From assembly GCA_016801885.1 (NCBI GenBank), contig CM028896.1, positions 2,976,001 through 3,040,000 on the forward strand: DNA of 64,000 nt, written 5' to 3'. Shown here piece by piece: positions 1 to 14,330 of this stretch. Position 1 is the first letter of the stretch. Every line of letters begins with the position of its first letter. The notes beneath the pieces were generated by a model. The model was not told where the DNA came from. It made no database searches and worked only from the letters and a program-made list of their open reading frames with translations. This DNA comes from Toxotes chatareus (Eukaryota > Chordata > Actinopteri > Toxotidae). A program made the position numbers and the translations under genes.

Positions 1-2394
1 CAAATTTGAGGTTCTTGAGTACTTGATTAAAAAAACCAACAACAACAATAAAAAAACACTGCTAAAAATTAACATAAATTTAGTGTTGTCTAAATGCCAG
101 GGTGTCAGAAGTGTTTCTACGGAAAATAAATCATAAAAGGCCACATAAATAATGTAAATGACTTCAGGAAGACATAGGAGAACAGATCCAAGTTGCTAAA
201 TTGCCATGGCAACAGGCAACCGACAAGTTTAACCCTGGCATATAGGTAACAAAAAAAAAAAAAAACATGAACTGTATGATTAGGCCAGAGGCACAAGGCT
301 GAACAGTCTGGAGGAGCATGCAGTTCTGAAAACACAGAACAAACTCACCTTGAGCTAAAAGGTAACTTTGTGTACTGAAGTATGAGCCTGAGTGGATGTG
401 ACAAACATCAGTGAGAAAGGAGACCCACTTTGCGTTACCTAGCTAGTTTGTGAGCCTGTCACTCACACATCAAAGACGATGCCCAGGTTACTCCATATTT
501 GGAAACCCTCTCCGTTTGTGACAATTATTAGTAGTTCAGTGCCAAGCATCTGAACCGGAAAATAAAGATGAAGTGAAGGAGCAGCACAGTAGCACCTGAA
601 CAGCAGTTAATGTTATTTCTTGGATATGATGGGAAGACCACCAGCACAACTGAGAAGTTAATTAAATCCACGATGTTGAGTTTATCTTTGGATGAAAGGG
701 AATAAGAGACCCTCAGCCTTGATTTGGTTTGTGATATAGATGAAGGTCTGATTATATCAGTCTGTTCTAATTTGTCCTTCATTTTATTAGATGAATAGAG
801 GAAAATAGACATGGCTTCATAACAAACATCATCAGCGCTTTGCCTCTCTACCTTACTTTCTTCTCTGCCTCTCTCCCTTTTCTTCCCCTTCTCCTCCCCT
901 TTATCCTCTCCCATGATCTCTTCCCTCCTGTGCGCCTCCCTATTTGCTCTGGACTGATAGCAAGAGTGGCATCACAAAACAGGGCTCCACCAGTTAGAGG
1001 GGAATGATGTTGGCTCAGTATTGACTGAGCCTGTCACGCACTCTGATGACTCATGTTAAAGCGCTTTTTGACTAAAAGGATTTGTAAAAGATGTGTCACT
1101 CACAGAGCGTTTCCATTCCTCTGTTCCCGGTGGTGGTCCTCTTTGGACGAGAACAGTCAAACCATTATCTTTTCACTCTTGACTTATTGACAGGATGCTG
1201 GAAGAGGGCTAAATGGAGGTTAGCCAATCACAGCTATTAAGGTCAAGCACATAAATATACACTTCTCTGACATGGTGATAGGCAGTGTGAGGGCCAGGCT
1301 TTATTCCCCACTGGAATCACATTGAGATCAAAGCAACTCATACACTGACTGATCGTGCCTTATTGAGAAAACTGCAGCCTTTTGATGTCAGGAGACAAAG
1401 AAGAACAGAGATCAGGGAGAACAGTTGTCAGTGCACAAGTGAGAGTGGAAAAGCCAATTTATAAAAGTAGACAGCCTATCACTGAACACAGGTACATGAT
1501 GAGCCAGCTTCCCTGCAGGGTGCACGACACCGAATGCTGCACTTCGAGTCAAAAAGCTGCTCTTATGGTTATGTGACTGAATCTTACTCCCATAAGTCCT
1601 GAATTAGCTCCAGCGCTAGTCAGTATCTGCTTGATATTCACAGACCTGCAAAACACTGCAGTTCAGAAAATGTAAATTGTGTAAACTCCCTGTTGATTCA
1701 GCTGCATCCCAATTTTAGTACAGTATATGTGCACATGTGTGTGTTTGTAATGATTTATGGCCTATATGACAACCAGAAAACAATGATTCACGATAAATCA
1801 GAAAATCCCAGTGAAAATCAGTGCAGTCTGATTTCTGTGGTATTCTCTGTGGTATTCTCTGTTTCTCCATGTGGGATCTATGGGAGGTAGCGGAGTGCTG
1901 CATTGTGAGATACTACACAAGGAGGCTTTAGATTATTGCACTGATTTAGCATTTCAGTCTCATAACATAGTCAGAGCTTTTTATTCCACTCATTCTTCTT
2001 CCTTGCTAGACACCAGATTTGGTTGCAGATTCAGGTGTATCATTCTAATAGCAGCTAATATAACTTCAAGCCTCCAGTCTTAAGCAGAGATGAGGCTACA
2101 ACGGTTGGTAGCTCACTTCTTTCTAATTTTTATTTTTTTTATTTATTGATTTATTTTCACAAGTGCAGTGGTGCTCCCCAGGACCCGTAAACAGAATTTG
2201 GTGTGTAAAATTAGCACAGTTCCCCTTTAAAGTATAAGTTTGGGTTACTAATGATGTTTTCACACTTAACTTACTGTGGTTTACTTTTCACATAAAAGTA
2301 TCCTGAAAAATGGATCGACTGTGTGGCACGTATCCATGACAACACTGTGTGTCACCTACTTCACAGTTTGAGCATGCGAGTTCTGCAGTCTGCT
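1..2394. other. Non-coding, no gene seen
   Basis: AT-rich unique-looking sequence with short A runs and a C/T-rich stretch at about 841-915. The frames present are below 130 codons and lack domains. Confidence 0.6.
1829..1860 (+). repeat. Short tandem repeat, 14-bp unit
   Basis: ctgtggtattctctgtggtattctct-type repetition with two copies of tgtggtattctc. Confidence 0.6.
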
Positions 2395-2730
2395 TGAAGT
2401 GAACCCCAGACCGCTGCTCGGTGCTAGACCGAAGACTGGTTTTCTGGACCACCAACAGGCATGTGAAAATGCCCTGACTTGGTTGCGGTTATGGAAAGTT
2501 CATATTCAAGAAGCGGGGAACAAATGGTTTGTAAAGGAGGCGGCTCACTGGGATTTGTCCCGGTATGCCCGACGGCCACCACCACTCCCATTATTATGCA
2601 TGAAACTGCCATTCAGATACATTATCTTAGAAACTGACGGCGCTGGAATGCTGTTCCAGATCATTCTGGCCCACTTTAACCCCTGCTTAAACGCAGATGG
2701 TCCATTTTTTGCAAATCCGTGTCACTGATA
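2395..2730 (+). repeat. Possible dispersed repeat
   Basis: The stretch has higher GC than its surroundings and contains cttggttgcggttatggaaa, which resembles the ggttgcggttaaggaaag core of the repeat at about 20.1 kb. A 109-codon frame across it has no known domain and is probably chance. Confidence 0.3.
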
Positions 2731-5138
2731 AATGTTACATTATGGGCAGATGGCGGTGGGTAAAGTTCCATCAAGCAGAAAATGATACAAGGTATTTCAC
2801 ATAGTCGCTAACAACAGATGTTTTGCACTGTTGTCACCAGCAGTGACCTCCTCAGACACATTATCATTAGATGCCAGCTCTTCTGACTGTGGCTGCCATC
2901 TTGAATTAGTGACGGCCTAGTGTGTAGAGGGCCTTCCTGTCTCCCTGTCATCTCTATGGAGACAGAGGAAGTGGATCTCGCCCACAGCTTGTGCCCACTT
3001 TTCACATCTACTCAGCTTCATGCCACACTATTCCTGTCGGCTGCTGCAGAGCACGATTCTGCACATGAAGCCAAGCAGACTTAATAAACATGATCAACTC
3101 TCCCATTCCTCTCCATTTAGGGCTTTAAAAGTCTTCAGATGGTCTAAGTACAACAGCGGGGGCAGCAGTTTGGCTGAATATGACATTATAAATTGAAGCA
3201 TAAGTGCAAGCAAGCATATTTGTAATTCAAATTTTTGTGTATTGCACCAAACATCTCTTACACTGCCACCTGGCATGCTGCAAACTCAGATGACTTACAG
3301 GGGGCTGTAAAGCTCATTTGTTTCAGCCCTCAGCCATGTCCACTGTCTAGCGCTGCTTGCAGAAGCCAACGAGATAATGGACAAGGCATAAAGCTGAATT
3401 TAAGTTTAATGCTTTTTGATCAGAAGGGAAAATCCTGTAGTCCTGTAGTCTGAGAATTAAAGCGAGGAGAGTGTGTAAGGATCATTCTTAAGAGCTAAAA
3501 AAAATTACTGCATTTAGATGCACGGCAATTAGCATATGACAAAGTGAGAAAATCACACCTGAAAGTAAAAGTGTGTGAATTTAACTGTGCTCATGAATGC
3601 AAAAACCCTTTCTATGAATAACTGATTTGTCCCACATGACGACTCCTGGGTTGACTTCTTTTCATTAAATGTATTTACATTTATGCTTTTCCTTTACATG
3701 TATTTGCATAATACAATGAAAAAAAGTGATCAAAGCTAATATGACAAGCTGCATATGGCACCGTAATGAAGTGAACAAATATTTAAGGTTTATTGTTTTG
3801 ACAAGAGCTGTTTGATGAAAGTCAGAGGAGCAGGAGTTTGATGGACTGATGAAAGCAGTCAGTCTGTGTTTATATATTCATTATGACATTTAGCTTCTCT
3901 CACTTTCTAAAAGCTTTGTTTACTCTCACTGTCAAAGCTTTCTTCATTTTCATGGAGAAAGTTTATTATTATTAAAGGTATCTGTTACATCATTTTACAG
4001 CCTAGGTACCTTACTTATGGTGTGATCTGAGAAAGGTACATTTGTTTTCTACTCCAGCCTGTGAGTGCTGCAGTGCTGGACAAACATGCCTGTTAGCAGC
4101 AACCCATGAAGCCATTTATAGAACCATTTCTATGCTACTTCTTATTATTATTATATACCATATGCCCTTATGATATTAAAACACACACTGAAGTAAAAAT
4201 GAAACCCTATGGCGCAGCTGTAGCTTGCAAGCAGAAGGCACACCTATAAAACTGGAGCACCTCTCCAACTGTGAAACTTCATCATATATTTTACATTACA
4301 CAGTAAGAACCAGGTATGTAAGCTACAATATAATGGTGCGTCTGCTCTTCCCTTTTTGCTCAATAATTACACAGCGAGAACCAAACCTTTAACGCCGGTT
4401 TTGTTGCCGAGTACATTAAGCTGTATTCACAGAAGTACATAGAGTAAAAACCAAAAACTATTTTAATGGTACCTGACTCATAACTAAATACTCTGAAATT
4501 TGTGGGCCACATTGTACAGAGCTGGAAAAAAGAAAAGAAAAATGTAATAGAGTAGTAAATTTGCCCTTGTTAATAAACTCATGCCCATGACAGAAACAGA
4601 GGCTCTGACATCTCTCTGTATGTAATTATTTATTGTCACGCAACATGCTATCTCCATTGTGATCTATTTTGCCAGCCCGCATGTCATCTTATCGTCTTCA
4701 GCCTCTGTGAACCGTTTCCTCAGACCGGTGTCCCAGGCGCAACAGGGAGGGGATATAAAATAAAAGGGAGGCCGCAGAGAGGCTGAGTGTCAGAGCCACT
4801 GGGTTTGATCAGCAAACAACATCAGTAAGAAATTCATGTTTGTGTAGAGGAGACACTGACAGTATGTGAAACAGAAGAAAGGAAAGGGTGAGGAAAAAGA
4901 CAGATGGACAAACAGAATGTACACACACGTCGGTGTGGCCGGCATACTTTTTTGCAAATTCAATGTTCAGAGCAACAAGTGTAACCCTCTGCAGTCCTGT
5001 GCAAAATGTAAAATGGGTTTGAATTAGATGCATTTAATCATGACTATATATCCTTCAAATGGAAGCACATGATGTGCTCGCCATTCAAGTGGTTCACGTC
5101 ATGTGAACATCATTGCTAAGCAACTGACAACACACGTC

Positions 5139-5159
5139 TGTGTGTGTGTGTGTGTGTGT
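5139..5159 (+). repeat. (TG)n microsatellite
   Basis: About ten TG units. Confidence 0.9.
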
Positions 5160-7292
5160 ATGATGATATGATGAACCATAATACAAATGAATTTTGACTT
5201 GGAGAATATTTAGCGCTGTAATGTTTGTGGACTTCAGATGTTCAAACCTTTCACTTGCTGCTCTTTCTTCCATTTCTCTCACATGTCTGTCTTTCTGCTT
5301 AAAGGAACAGCATATGTTTTAAGGGCTTTCTCTCCTTCTCTCTATCTCATTCTGTGTGTGTGGGCACGTACACATGTGTATCCATATACATGGACCAGAG
5401 AGGAGCATGGTCATTATCTGTAGGGAAGCTAGGATGAGATAGCAGTGAAGCATGATGAGTGGGAGGTGTATGATGCTGGCGTGCCACATCTATTCTTCGA
5501 GCTCTACAGATGACATGGACCCTGAAGGCAAAGTCTTGACACTGGGCATCTCTGAGTCACGGGGCAGAGGGCCACAGTGAGATGAGTTCTCTGCTTCCTC
5601 ACTGTTACACATACATATACTTCCCATCATGCAGCAAAGAAATAAGTTTTTGAAGTGAATTAGGAGTCTAAGGTGAAGAATGCATGCAACAGATAGGTTC
5701 AGATATGTAACCCACAGGTAATAAGTGCCAGCTTAGTAAAATATATATCTATATTTTCTTGTCAAACACTTAAATTCAGTCAGACACTATATGGATTAAG
5801 CCTGTGACAGAGCTTAGCACTGTGCTGAATTTCTGCCAGGTCAATTGTTGTCTGGTGTTCAGAGTAAAGGAGGGTCACTACACTTGATGAATTATCATTT
5901 TGGATGAATGGTTGGATTCCTGGCATGTCAGAAATTTTGCAGCTGAATGTGATAGCCCACAAGCCAATTTCCCACACGGCTGTGGAACATTTCTTACATT
6001 TCTGTAGACTTATTTTCAGTCAGCAAGACAAACATGAGGTTCTGTGCTCGTGTTCAGTGTGAGCAGCCAGGTCATGACAGCGTGAGCTTGAAAGCTGCAG
6101 GTTCTGGCCACACAGAAAGGTTAAAGATTCTAATCTGTCGAGTGAGTTAAATGATAATTTGAAACATGCAGTGTCTGTGCCAGCTTCTCTAAACTGTCTT
6201 CTTAAATTATGTGAATTTAAATATGGCAAAGGACTAAAGCCTACAATTGCATAGAATAATGTGTCTGGTTAGATTTTTTTTTTTCTGTAAGTTCCACTGG
6301 ACATTTATATTTTTGAATGGTCTTGTTTTCATGCTCCTCATTTCCAGTTCACGTTATCACAGATTTTTGTTCAATTATTTAAAATGAGCTCAAATAAATT
6401 CCCACTGTTACATTTTTTTTTTTTTATCATCCAAAGCAACGTCTTTCCTTTTCTGTCACACAGAGGAAGACATATGTGTTTCTTGGTTTGGTTTCTGTGC
6501 TTGCTGAAAAGTCACATTTCAGAAACAGCACGAACAAAAAAAGGAAAAAAGAAAAGAAAACAGAACAAACACAACTAAGAGAAAGTCCTATGTGTGCGCT
6601 TTTGTTGTTTGTATGTTTACCATCATGCTCCACATCCAGGATGAACCTATTGTGATGTATGACTGTGATTTCCAAGGTGCACATTGTATGAAATTCAACT
6701 GGTGATTGATTTCCCCTTGCACAAGGGGAATGACAGTCGGAAGATTATGGGTTTGTTTTTCCTCTCCTTCTCTCCACACAGGTAATTTTCATGTTGTAAA
6801 TGGAGGTATCGATTCAGGCTCTGTTCTGTTTGTCCTCAGCTCAGTTCATCATCTGAGGAGAAAACAGGCACGGAAACTTGTGCAAGTTTGACTTCATAGC
6901 ATGGGGGAATGTGATCAATAGCTCCAGCATGACATGCTGTTTTCTGGGGGATGTTTGTTACTCATTTGTGAGTTGATTTGAATTCCACTCTACTCTCTGG
7001 ATTCACTGTTTTGAAATGAATTAATTTCTTTCCCTTATAGCTCTCCACAATCAAAAATACATTTCCATCCTGTTGTTTCATTCAGATGCTAGTGGCAGAG
7101 GAATCTGTGGCTCTGATTAGATTTAATTATCTGCCTACACACTTAGTAGTTGAAGTCTGCAGTTCACTCATAGAAAGAAGAAGAAGAAGAAAAAAAAAAC
7201 TTACTAAAATAGTTTCAGATCCAGTCAACACTTGATGTAAATGTCCTGTCACCTGTCAGAGGAATGCAGCTGCTCGTTCACTGTTTGTAACC

Positions 7293-7295
<3 letters not shown>

Positions 7296-7334
<39 letters not shown>
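7296..7334 (+). repeat. (AT)n microsatellite
   Basis: About 19 AT units followed by a short CA run. Confidence 0.95.
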
Positions 7335-7342
<8 letters not shown>

Positions 7343-10300
7343 AGCAGAAGCCTCTAATGACAATTATATGTAAGCAGCTTTAGTAAATCCACCAGCATAC
7401 TGTACATTCTCAACCTCTGCTGACATGTCTTCACTGGTTATTTGCACAATCTTCCACTGAATGCAAATGGAATAAGCACCCCTTGCCACCGCTGTGCAAA
7501 AATATTAGTATATCAAACCCTGACTGTTTTGTATTGTGCCAACTGTGAATTATGTTCATATAAAGCTTATTTTGGAGGAAACGGTGCTTTAATTAATGGC
7601 AGTTGGGGACAGCATGTCATCCTTATATTTTCTGTCTACCTCATCCGCTAGCGGTCAAATACAGACAAATACCCTAAAAAAGTAAAAAGTCATCACTGAC
7701 TTGAAGCACACTTCCAAGGATGGATACCAGTCCCTGGTTCCCAGCATGCCAACTGGTTTTGATCATTTGATCAATTGTTAGATTCAGCTGCAACTTTTCA
7801 CTGTTGTTAGACATCACACCACAACACTTCCAGCAAATATTAATCTAAAAAACTGTGAATAACACAATCTGTGTGGACTTATGTATCTCTCAGAATTTAT
7901 TAGCCATTAGGAACAAGTTACATACTGACCACTATTCAGGGCCTGTGTGCCCATAGTCCTGTTTACTTAGATCCTTCACTGACTGCTGCTCCTTTTTTTT
8001 CTTTTTTCTTCCTGCCCCACCTGTCCTCAACCCACTGTCTTCATCCAGCATGACCTTTGCCCTCTTCTTTGTTCCTTATATCATGCACTGTCTGTTTCAT
8101 CTGTTGCGTGTCCTTTTCTTCCGTGTGACCTGTCCTGATTTACAACACAACCCTGTACTGTGACCGACACAGTAGGAATGCCAGTAGGAATGACACTTGA
8201 CTTCATGGTCTCGTGCCTATGAGCTTTTTATGTATTGCAATGTGAACACATCAAGGATATTTTGTTGGTCTACAGTTATTAAGCTGTTAGACCATGTTTA
8301 GCAAGATGTTTCCTGTGTCTTCTGAATGCCTGTGAGTTAATCACTCATACCAAAGACAGTCAGCTGACCCTTTAACATCCTCCCAGCTGCAAATCGTATA
8401 TTTTTAAAATTTGTGCTCTCTAAATTGCACTGTATCTGGGTTATCTTTACAAACAGTCATTCTTTTGAGCAAATAATTGACTGAGGACCAAAGCATGTAT
8501 CTATTCATACCTATATTTTCATATTCATGTGGCTATTTTTTTCGAGCTGAGTTTACGTAAGCCTTCACAGCATATTTAATATTGTTACATAACATACAGC
8601 AATAAAGGTAAGTGCTTAGGTTCTCCTGGCAACCTCTTTTGTGCACTACCACTAAACGAGAGAGACAGGAAAAAAAAAAAAAAAAAATCTCTCAAATGCA
8701 CATCAGCTGCTTACTTCAAGTCGTGTTAAAAATGTGTTAAAAATGAGAAAGATGTCCAAAAAGCAGTGAACAATACCAGAGCTGCTGTGGGTGTGGGGGA
8801 GAGTGGTTAGCCAACAGACTGTAATGTCATGCTTCAGTAAAGCCATTGTGGTCAGAGCAGTCAGCAGAGGACAAGAAGAGAAAAGCAGCGCTGGTGACAT
8901 TATTTGTTGAATCATTGATGTCTGCAAGATTTTGGTGAAATATTCACATTCAGACTGCACCCAGACATGCCTCAAAATGTCCAGGGTGCTTTAGGACTAC
9001 AATTGTATCCCAAATTGAATAAAATAATAAACTAATTTAAGTTTCCAATGTGAAAGAAATAAGACAAACTAAATGGAAAATGGAACTACAAAGTTCCATT
9101 CATCAAGGTTCCCTCCCTGACCCATTACGTTGCAACATTTTTAGTGTGTTGATTCATCCAGAGGATAAAATGGATGGAATGATATCCATCTCCTTAGTTG
9201 CTGTTAAAAACACAAAGGCTTATAATTCTGTGAAGTCAACTACTTTGACCCTGTTATATAGATGTTATATATTAATGCCCAGGTGTTTATTTAAAGTAAC
9301 CTTGAATTCTAACTTCTCTCACTTATGCTCTATTGGATTTATTCTATTCATCTGGGAACCTACGGGAGCTGCAAATACACAATCCTGTGGTGCAACACCC
9401 TTTTACCTTCCTCTTAATTTTCATTGTATATTTCACTAATACACAGCAGAGTGTAATAGGCTTTTTGCCAAGGCCATGGCATAATCTTTATTACTGCAGC
9501 AGTGTGATGCAGCATGGAAAATATCAGCTTTCCATAAGAAGATTATTTTTTTTTTGCTGTATTTCTGGTGATGCTTTACATTTTTCATTATTTTAACATT
9601 AATGTTGACTATCTGGACATCAGATTTGGTCAGAGAAGGAAATGTATCAGTGTGAATGAAAGGAAATTCAGTGTCTGGGATAATGGTTGTCGTTCTTTGT
9701 CACCTCAGAAATCAAGATCTTTCCTTCCCTGATAGTTAACCTGCTCTCCGAAGAGTCTGAAGTCCAGAAGTTGTGCAGTTATGAATGTGTTTTAATGAAG
9801 ATAATGCTGCTGTAGATGAGATAATGAAGATACCTAGACTAGGAGATCATGTTACCACAGGTGTTGTGACGTTAGAAAGATCTCAGAGTAAATCAGATAA
9901 ATCACAACTCTGTTCTGTGTCGCTTAATAGTTAAAAAACAAACAGGCACATAAACAATGCAAGTTAGTCAAGACATATGATTTGGGGATATTTATTCTGT
10001 CTATGCACACATATAGAATATGCAATAAAAAATATGCAATAAATATACTTTAGCTTTCTATTCATACTAAAGTTACATTCACATTTGCAGCTGAACACAT
10101 GGTCTGTCACAGCTGCATTTAACTGATAAGGCACTTAAGGAACAAACCTGATGGCAGCACTGAGACCAAAGACCAGTAAAATAGATTGACTGTATAAATC
10201 CCATGTGGAGCTTTCCATATCTTAATAGACCAGCGAGAGGGCAATGATTTACAACACAGCAAGCTATGGTGGTAGGTTGGTTCTATGTACGTGTGTGTGT

Positions 10301-13300
10301 GTGATTGGTGTGTGTCTGTGTTTGGCAAGCTCAGGATTTTCCTGTGTGGCACGTCACATTACTTTTTCCGTGTTAAGAAATACTGCTCATGCACGGCACA
10401 TCTGCTCAGAGCCACAGAAAGACCCGGTGAGAAACCAAATGAAGCTGTCTGCTCAGCCACCGCTCTCCACCCACTCACACATTTCCAACTTTCAGCTGTC
10501 TACAAACTGCTCACTGTTTTTTACCGTCTAATCCACACCTTAAAACCTGACAGCAAATCCAAATGAAACTGACACTACAGTTTCATGGATCGCCTGGATA
10601 GGCTACGATTCATCTGCAAAAGGCTCCAAACACAAAGAGATAGGAATTTTACCCATTTTGCCAAACAGTGCGTGAGCAGCGTCGGTCAGACGTCTCTCAT
10701 CTGTTATCTAATGTCTTTATTTCTAACCTGAGGGCTGGGACTGCCCCCCCCAGGGGTTTGCTAGAAAAATCTGTGGGGTCAGAGGATGATTGGACAGAGG
10801 AACAAAAAAATATTTCTGCCATGATATTGTTTATTTTGGAGTCACAAGTGTGATCCCACCAGAAAAAAAACCTTCTTTCACAAATACATGGCATGGTATT
10901 AGTCAGTCTCTAAGACACAGTGAATGTGTAGGTTTGCTTATGTCTCTTTGATACCTACTTTGTGGTCAAGGGCCTCTTTGTTCAAGTTTTAATACATTTC
11001 TCTATACACTAAAAGACTTGGGAATAATAAATAATGAAAAAAATTTACAATAGCAAATTGCGAGCCTACCACAAGCTAACCTGCGGTAGTAAGATAAAAA
11101 TGCAGTTTCAGATAACTCATGTGGCTGTTACCCAAGAAAATCTGTCCTGATTTTCGGAGACCTTTGATCTGGGATTACACGGGACTGCTGAGGAGAAAAC
11201 TAAATGTTTGGCCTGGGAGAGCTCGTGGTGCAGCCCGAGGTGGTCTAGGCCTCTGAAGTCAGTGCTGCTGCTGAATCTGCCGAAAAGATTGAAAAACATC
11301 AAATCTAAGTGCACAAAATATTCAGAAAACTGTTTTATACTCTGGGTTTGATTGAGAGTGGTTTGAATTATCAGGAACATAGACGTTTTGTGTGTGTTCG
11401 ATTGAGTGAAAAATATTATTTAGAAACAGAATGATTAAGAAAGCACAGAATCATTTATTTTTATCATTTATGTTTTTATTGTTGAAAAAATGTATAGGCT
11501 ACAGCAGGTGATGATTGACAGTTTAAAGAATAATACTCTTCCCTTCAGGATTGTCTTACTTCACCTCAAATGGATGTTACACTGCCCCCATTTTTATTAT
11601 AATCTATTATAATCTAATGATTATTTTAAAATTTAGGAGGGGGGATCTATGTTCCCTCTAATAAATGGCCATGTTTTTAGCTCCATTAAAGGATTCTGGG
11701 GGGGGAAAAAAGCACTGAAACGGATGTAGCACCCATTCTCACACAGCCTCGGGCTTGACAGCTCACTGTGCTTCAAGAAGATGTCACCTCCCCTCAAACC
11801 AAAGGCATTATACGAAAAATTGCACAATATGTGTGTCACACAGCTTGCCTCCGGTCTTTGGACTGACAGGTGAGATGCCTGCTGGGGTCACCTTACATCA
11901 CTGCGTTCGCTCACACTTCAGTGAGCCAAATCGTCAAAGTAAAATCTTTTCTGATGTAAATAAAGACATGTGTTTTCTGTAGCTCTCCCATTTTCTTTTC
12001 AATTACCCTGAAATGAACTTACAGTTGATTCCGTTTTACCTAAATGTTTTTTTGCTCTTCCTTTCCTCTCTTTCCCCATCAAAAAGCCTTGAATCAATTT
12101 CATGCCCTACAAATGCTGTTTACCCTCTTGGGTGTGAAACATCTGCTGCTAGCTCCCACTGGTTTCTTGAGCTTTCCTTGCTCTCTCCCTCTCTCGCTAG
12201 CTTTTTTTTTTTTTTTTTTTTAAATGCCTTATGAAGAAGCTTGTCGTGGTTCAGGCGGGGTGTGGAAATGGTCGATTGCTCATAATGTGCAATAGGAATG
12301 AGTGGCTTCGGTGTATTCATTTCCTGTATTCATCAGTGAGGGATGCTGCTAGTATATTGTTAAGTCACCCTATAGTACATTATATTTTGTGCTGAAATCT
12401 GTGCTTTGCATTCAGTGTTTCTTTAGTGCGTCTATTATGTGTCATAGATTTGTTGCTGAACACTCTCTGAGGTCCACGGAGCCTTTATACTCAATAAAAA
12501 AAAAAAGTCTTTTACAAAACATTAAAGTATAAGTTGTATTTCCGAACATTTAAAAGCGTCTGTAAGAATTTCTTGATCTCACACATTTTTTTTTTTTCCC
12601 GTCTTGTTAAATTTGCTGTTCTGGGGGCTGTCGGATTTGGAGTGATTTTAAAAAGCCTATAATTACTGATACACCCAGGGGTTTCAATGCAGTGCCACGC
12701 TAACAACTGAAAAGCAACTGCTTATGCCAGAGTGCAGTCTTAGGAGGAGATTTTCGTTTCTATACTAGATGGTTTTCATGTCTAGTAATCTACACTGACA
12801 TAGGGAGACTTGCATTTGTGTCAAAGCTCAAAGATTTGTTAGTACATGTTGTAGGGAACAAAGAAATATAACATGAAATTCTATGATTCACATCTCTCAA
12901 ACATGTTTTCACACAGATATGTTTATGATAAAGTTTCTTTTTAAAGCCTGTAAACATATTTGCAGCCTCAACACGTATTATGGCCACTATATCAAACAAT
13001 GACTGACTAGATGGACTGAATTATTTAAAGAAAAAAGAAAAAAGAAACAGCAGCAAGGAAACAGAAACATCCGTATCTGTTCTCTGGAAAAATGCATGTT
13101 AATGCATGAACATGATTAGATTAGCTAGACCACATTTAGAGGTGGCTGGGATTGTATTGTTATCAGGTCTCAGCCAGCGTGATCATATTCCTAAGAACAA
13201 AAGCCGCCCAGCAAGTTGAAAGGTCATCTGACTCCACTTCTTCCTGCTAATCTGCTAAGAAAGCCTGGCAAAAGCTGCAGGTAGAAGCCCTAACGTTAGC

Positions 13301-13924
13301 TAGAAAAGTCAGCCAGCATCACCTAACTAATTTTTATGTTGAGATCCAATCTTAATGGATGCCACAATCAACTATTTCAGACACAGATCATATGTTGATA
13401 CCAGGTGTAAGTAGGGCCTGTGACCATTTCCAGTGTCTTAGATCAAGGAAAACCCCAGAGATGTTGAAAGGTGGAAGTTTCCGATTTACTTTTCATGTTT
13501 TTCCAGGACTGTGACTAGGAAATGTCACTCTCTTCTCTCACTGAGACCTGACCTTTTCTACTCCGAGCCTCAGAGTCTCTACCCTGAGTTTTCTATTACC
13601 TCAGCTGGAGATTACCAGCGTTTCAAACCCACAAGATAAATATTTCCACAGTTAGCACACCCACTCCAAACAGAGAGGTCGCAGCTGAACACAACTTCTA
13701 TTTCCAGAGGTTGCTGCAAAGTTGTATTGTGTTGTCATATAATAGAAACCACCACAGCTGACATGATGCAGGCTAATATTATCCCTGCCATTGTCTGGAA
13801 ACAAAGATTACTATTTGCTTGGGATAACGTTGAATGATTTGTTTTCATTACTTTATACCTATTGCATCTATGTACAGTACAGAGCATTCAGTTTTGAGTG
13901 TTACACAAGTATCTGGGCCACTTC

Positions 13925-14330
13925 AGAACTCCTCAGGCTCAGATTGTCAAGCTTAGCTTCAAATTGTCGCACTTTCATCAAGCTGCAATTTGTCTCAACA
14001 CCGTCAGCCTGAGACGGCCATTGTCATCTTCAGCTATACCTTGTCAGCTTCAGCTTCATTTGATATCTTTCAACTCTGCTTTATCAGCCTCAGCTGCACC
14101 TCATCATCTTATCAGTTTCAGCTACACCTCATAATTTTCAGCTGTGCTTTGTCAGCCTCAGCTATACTTCATCAGCCTCCCATTTAATTTTTCACCTTTA
14201 CCTCTTATTTTTATTTTTATTTTACTTTATTTTAGGGTAACCCGTAGTTCCCGAACCTCAGCTTCTGCAGCACTTCCTCACTTGCACTTTGTCAGCTTTG
14301 CAGTTTGTCAGCCTCAGCCAGTGTTTGAAT
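13925..14330 (+). repeat. Degenerate minisatellite, tcagc-rich
   Basis: A unit of roughly 25-30 bp (variants of tcagcctcagctacacctca) recurs about ten times with many changes. It makes the translated frames look repetitive (SAS, FQL). No protein is implied. Confidence 0.6.
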
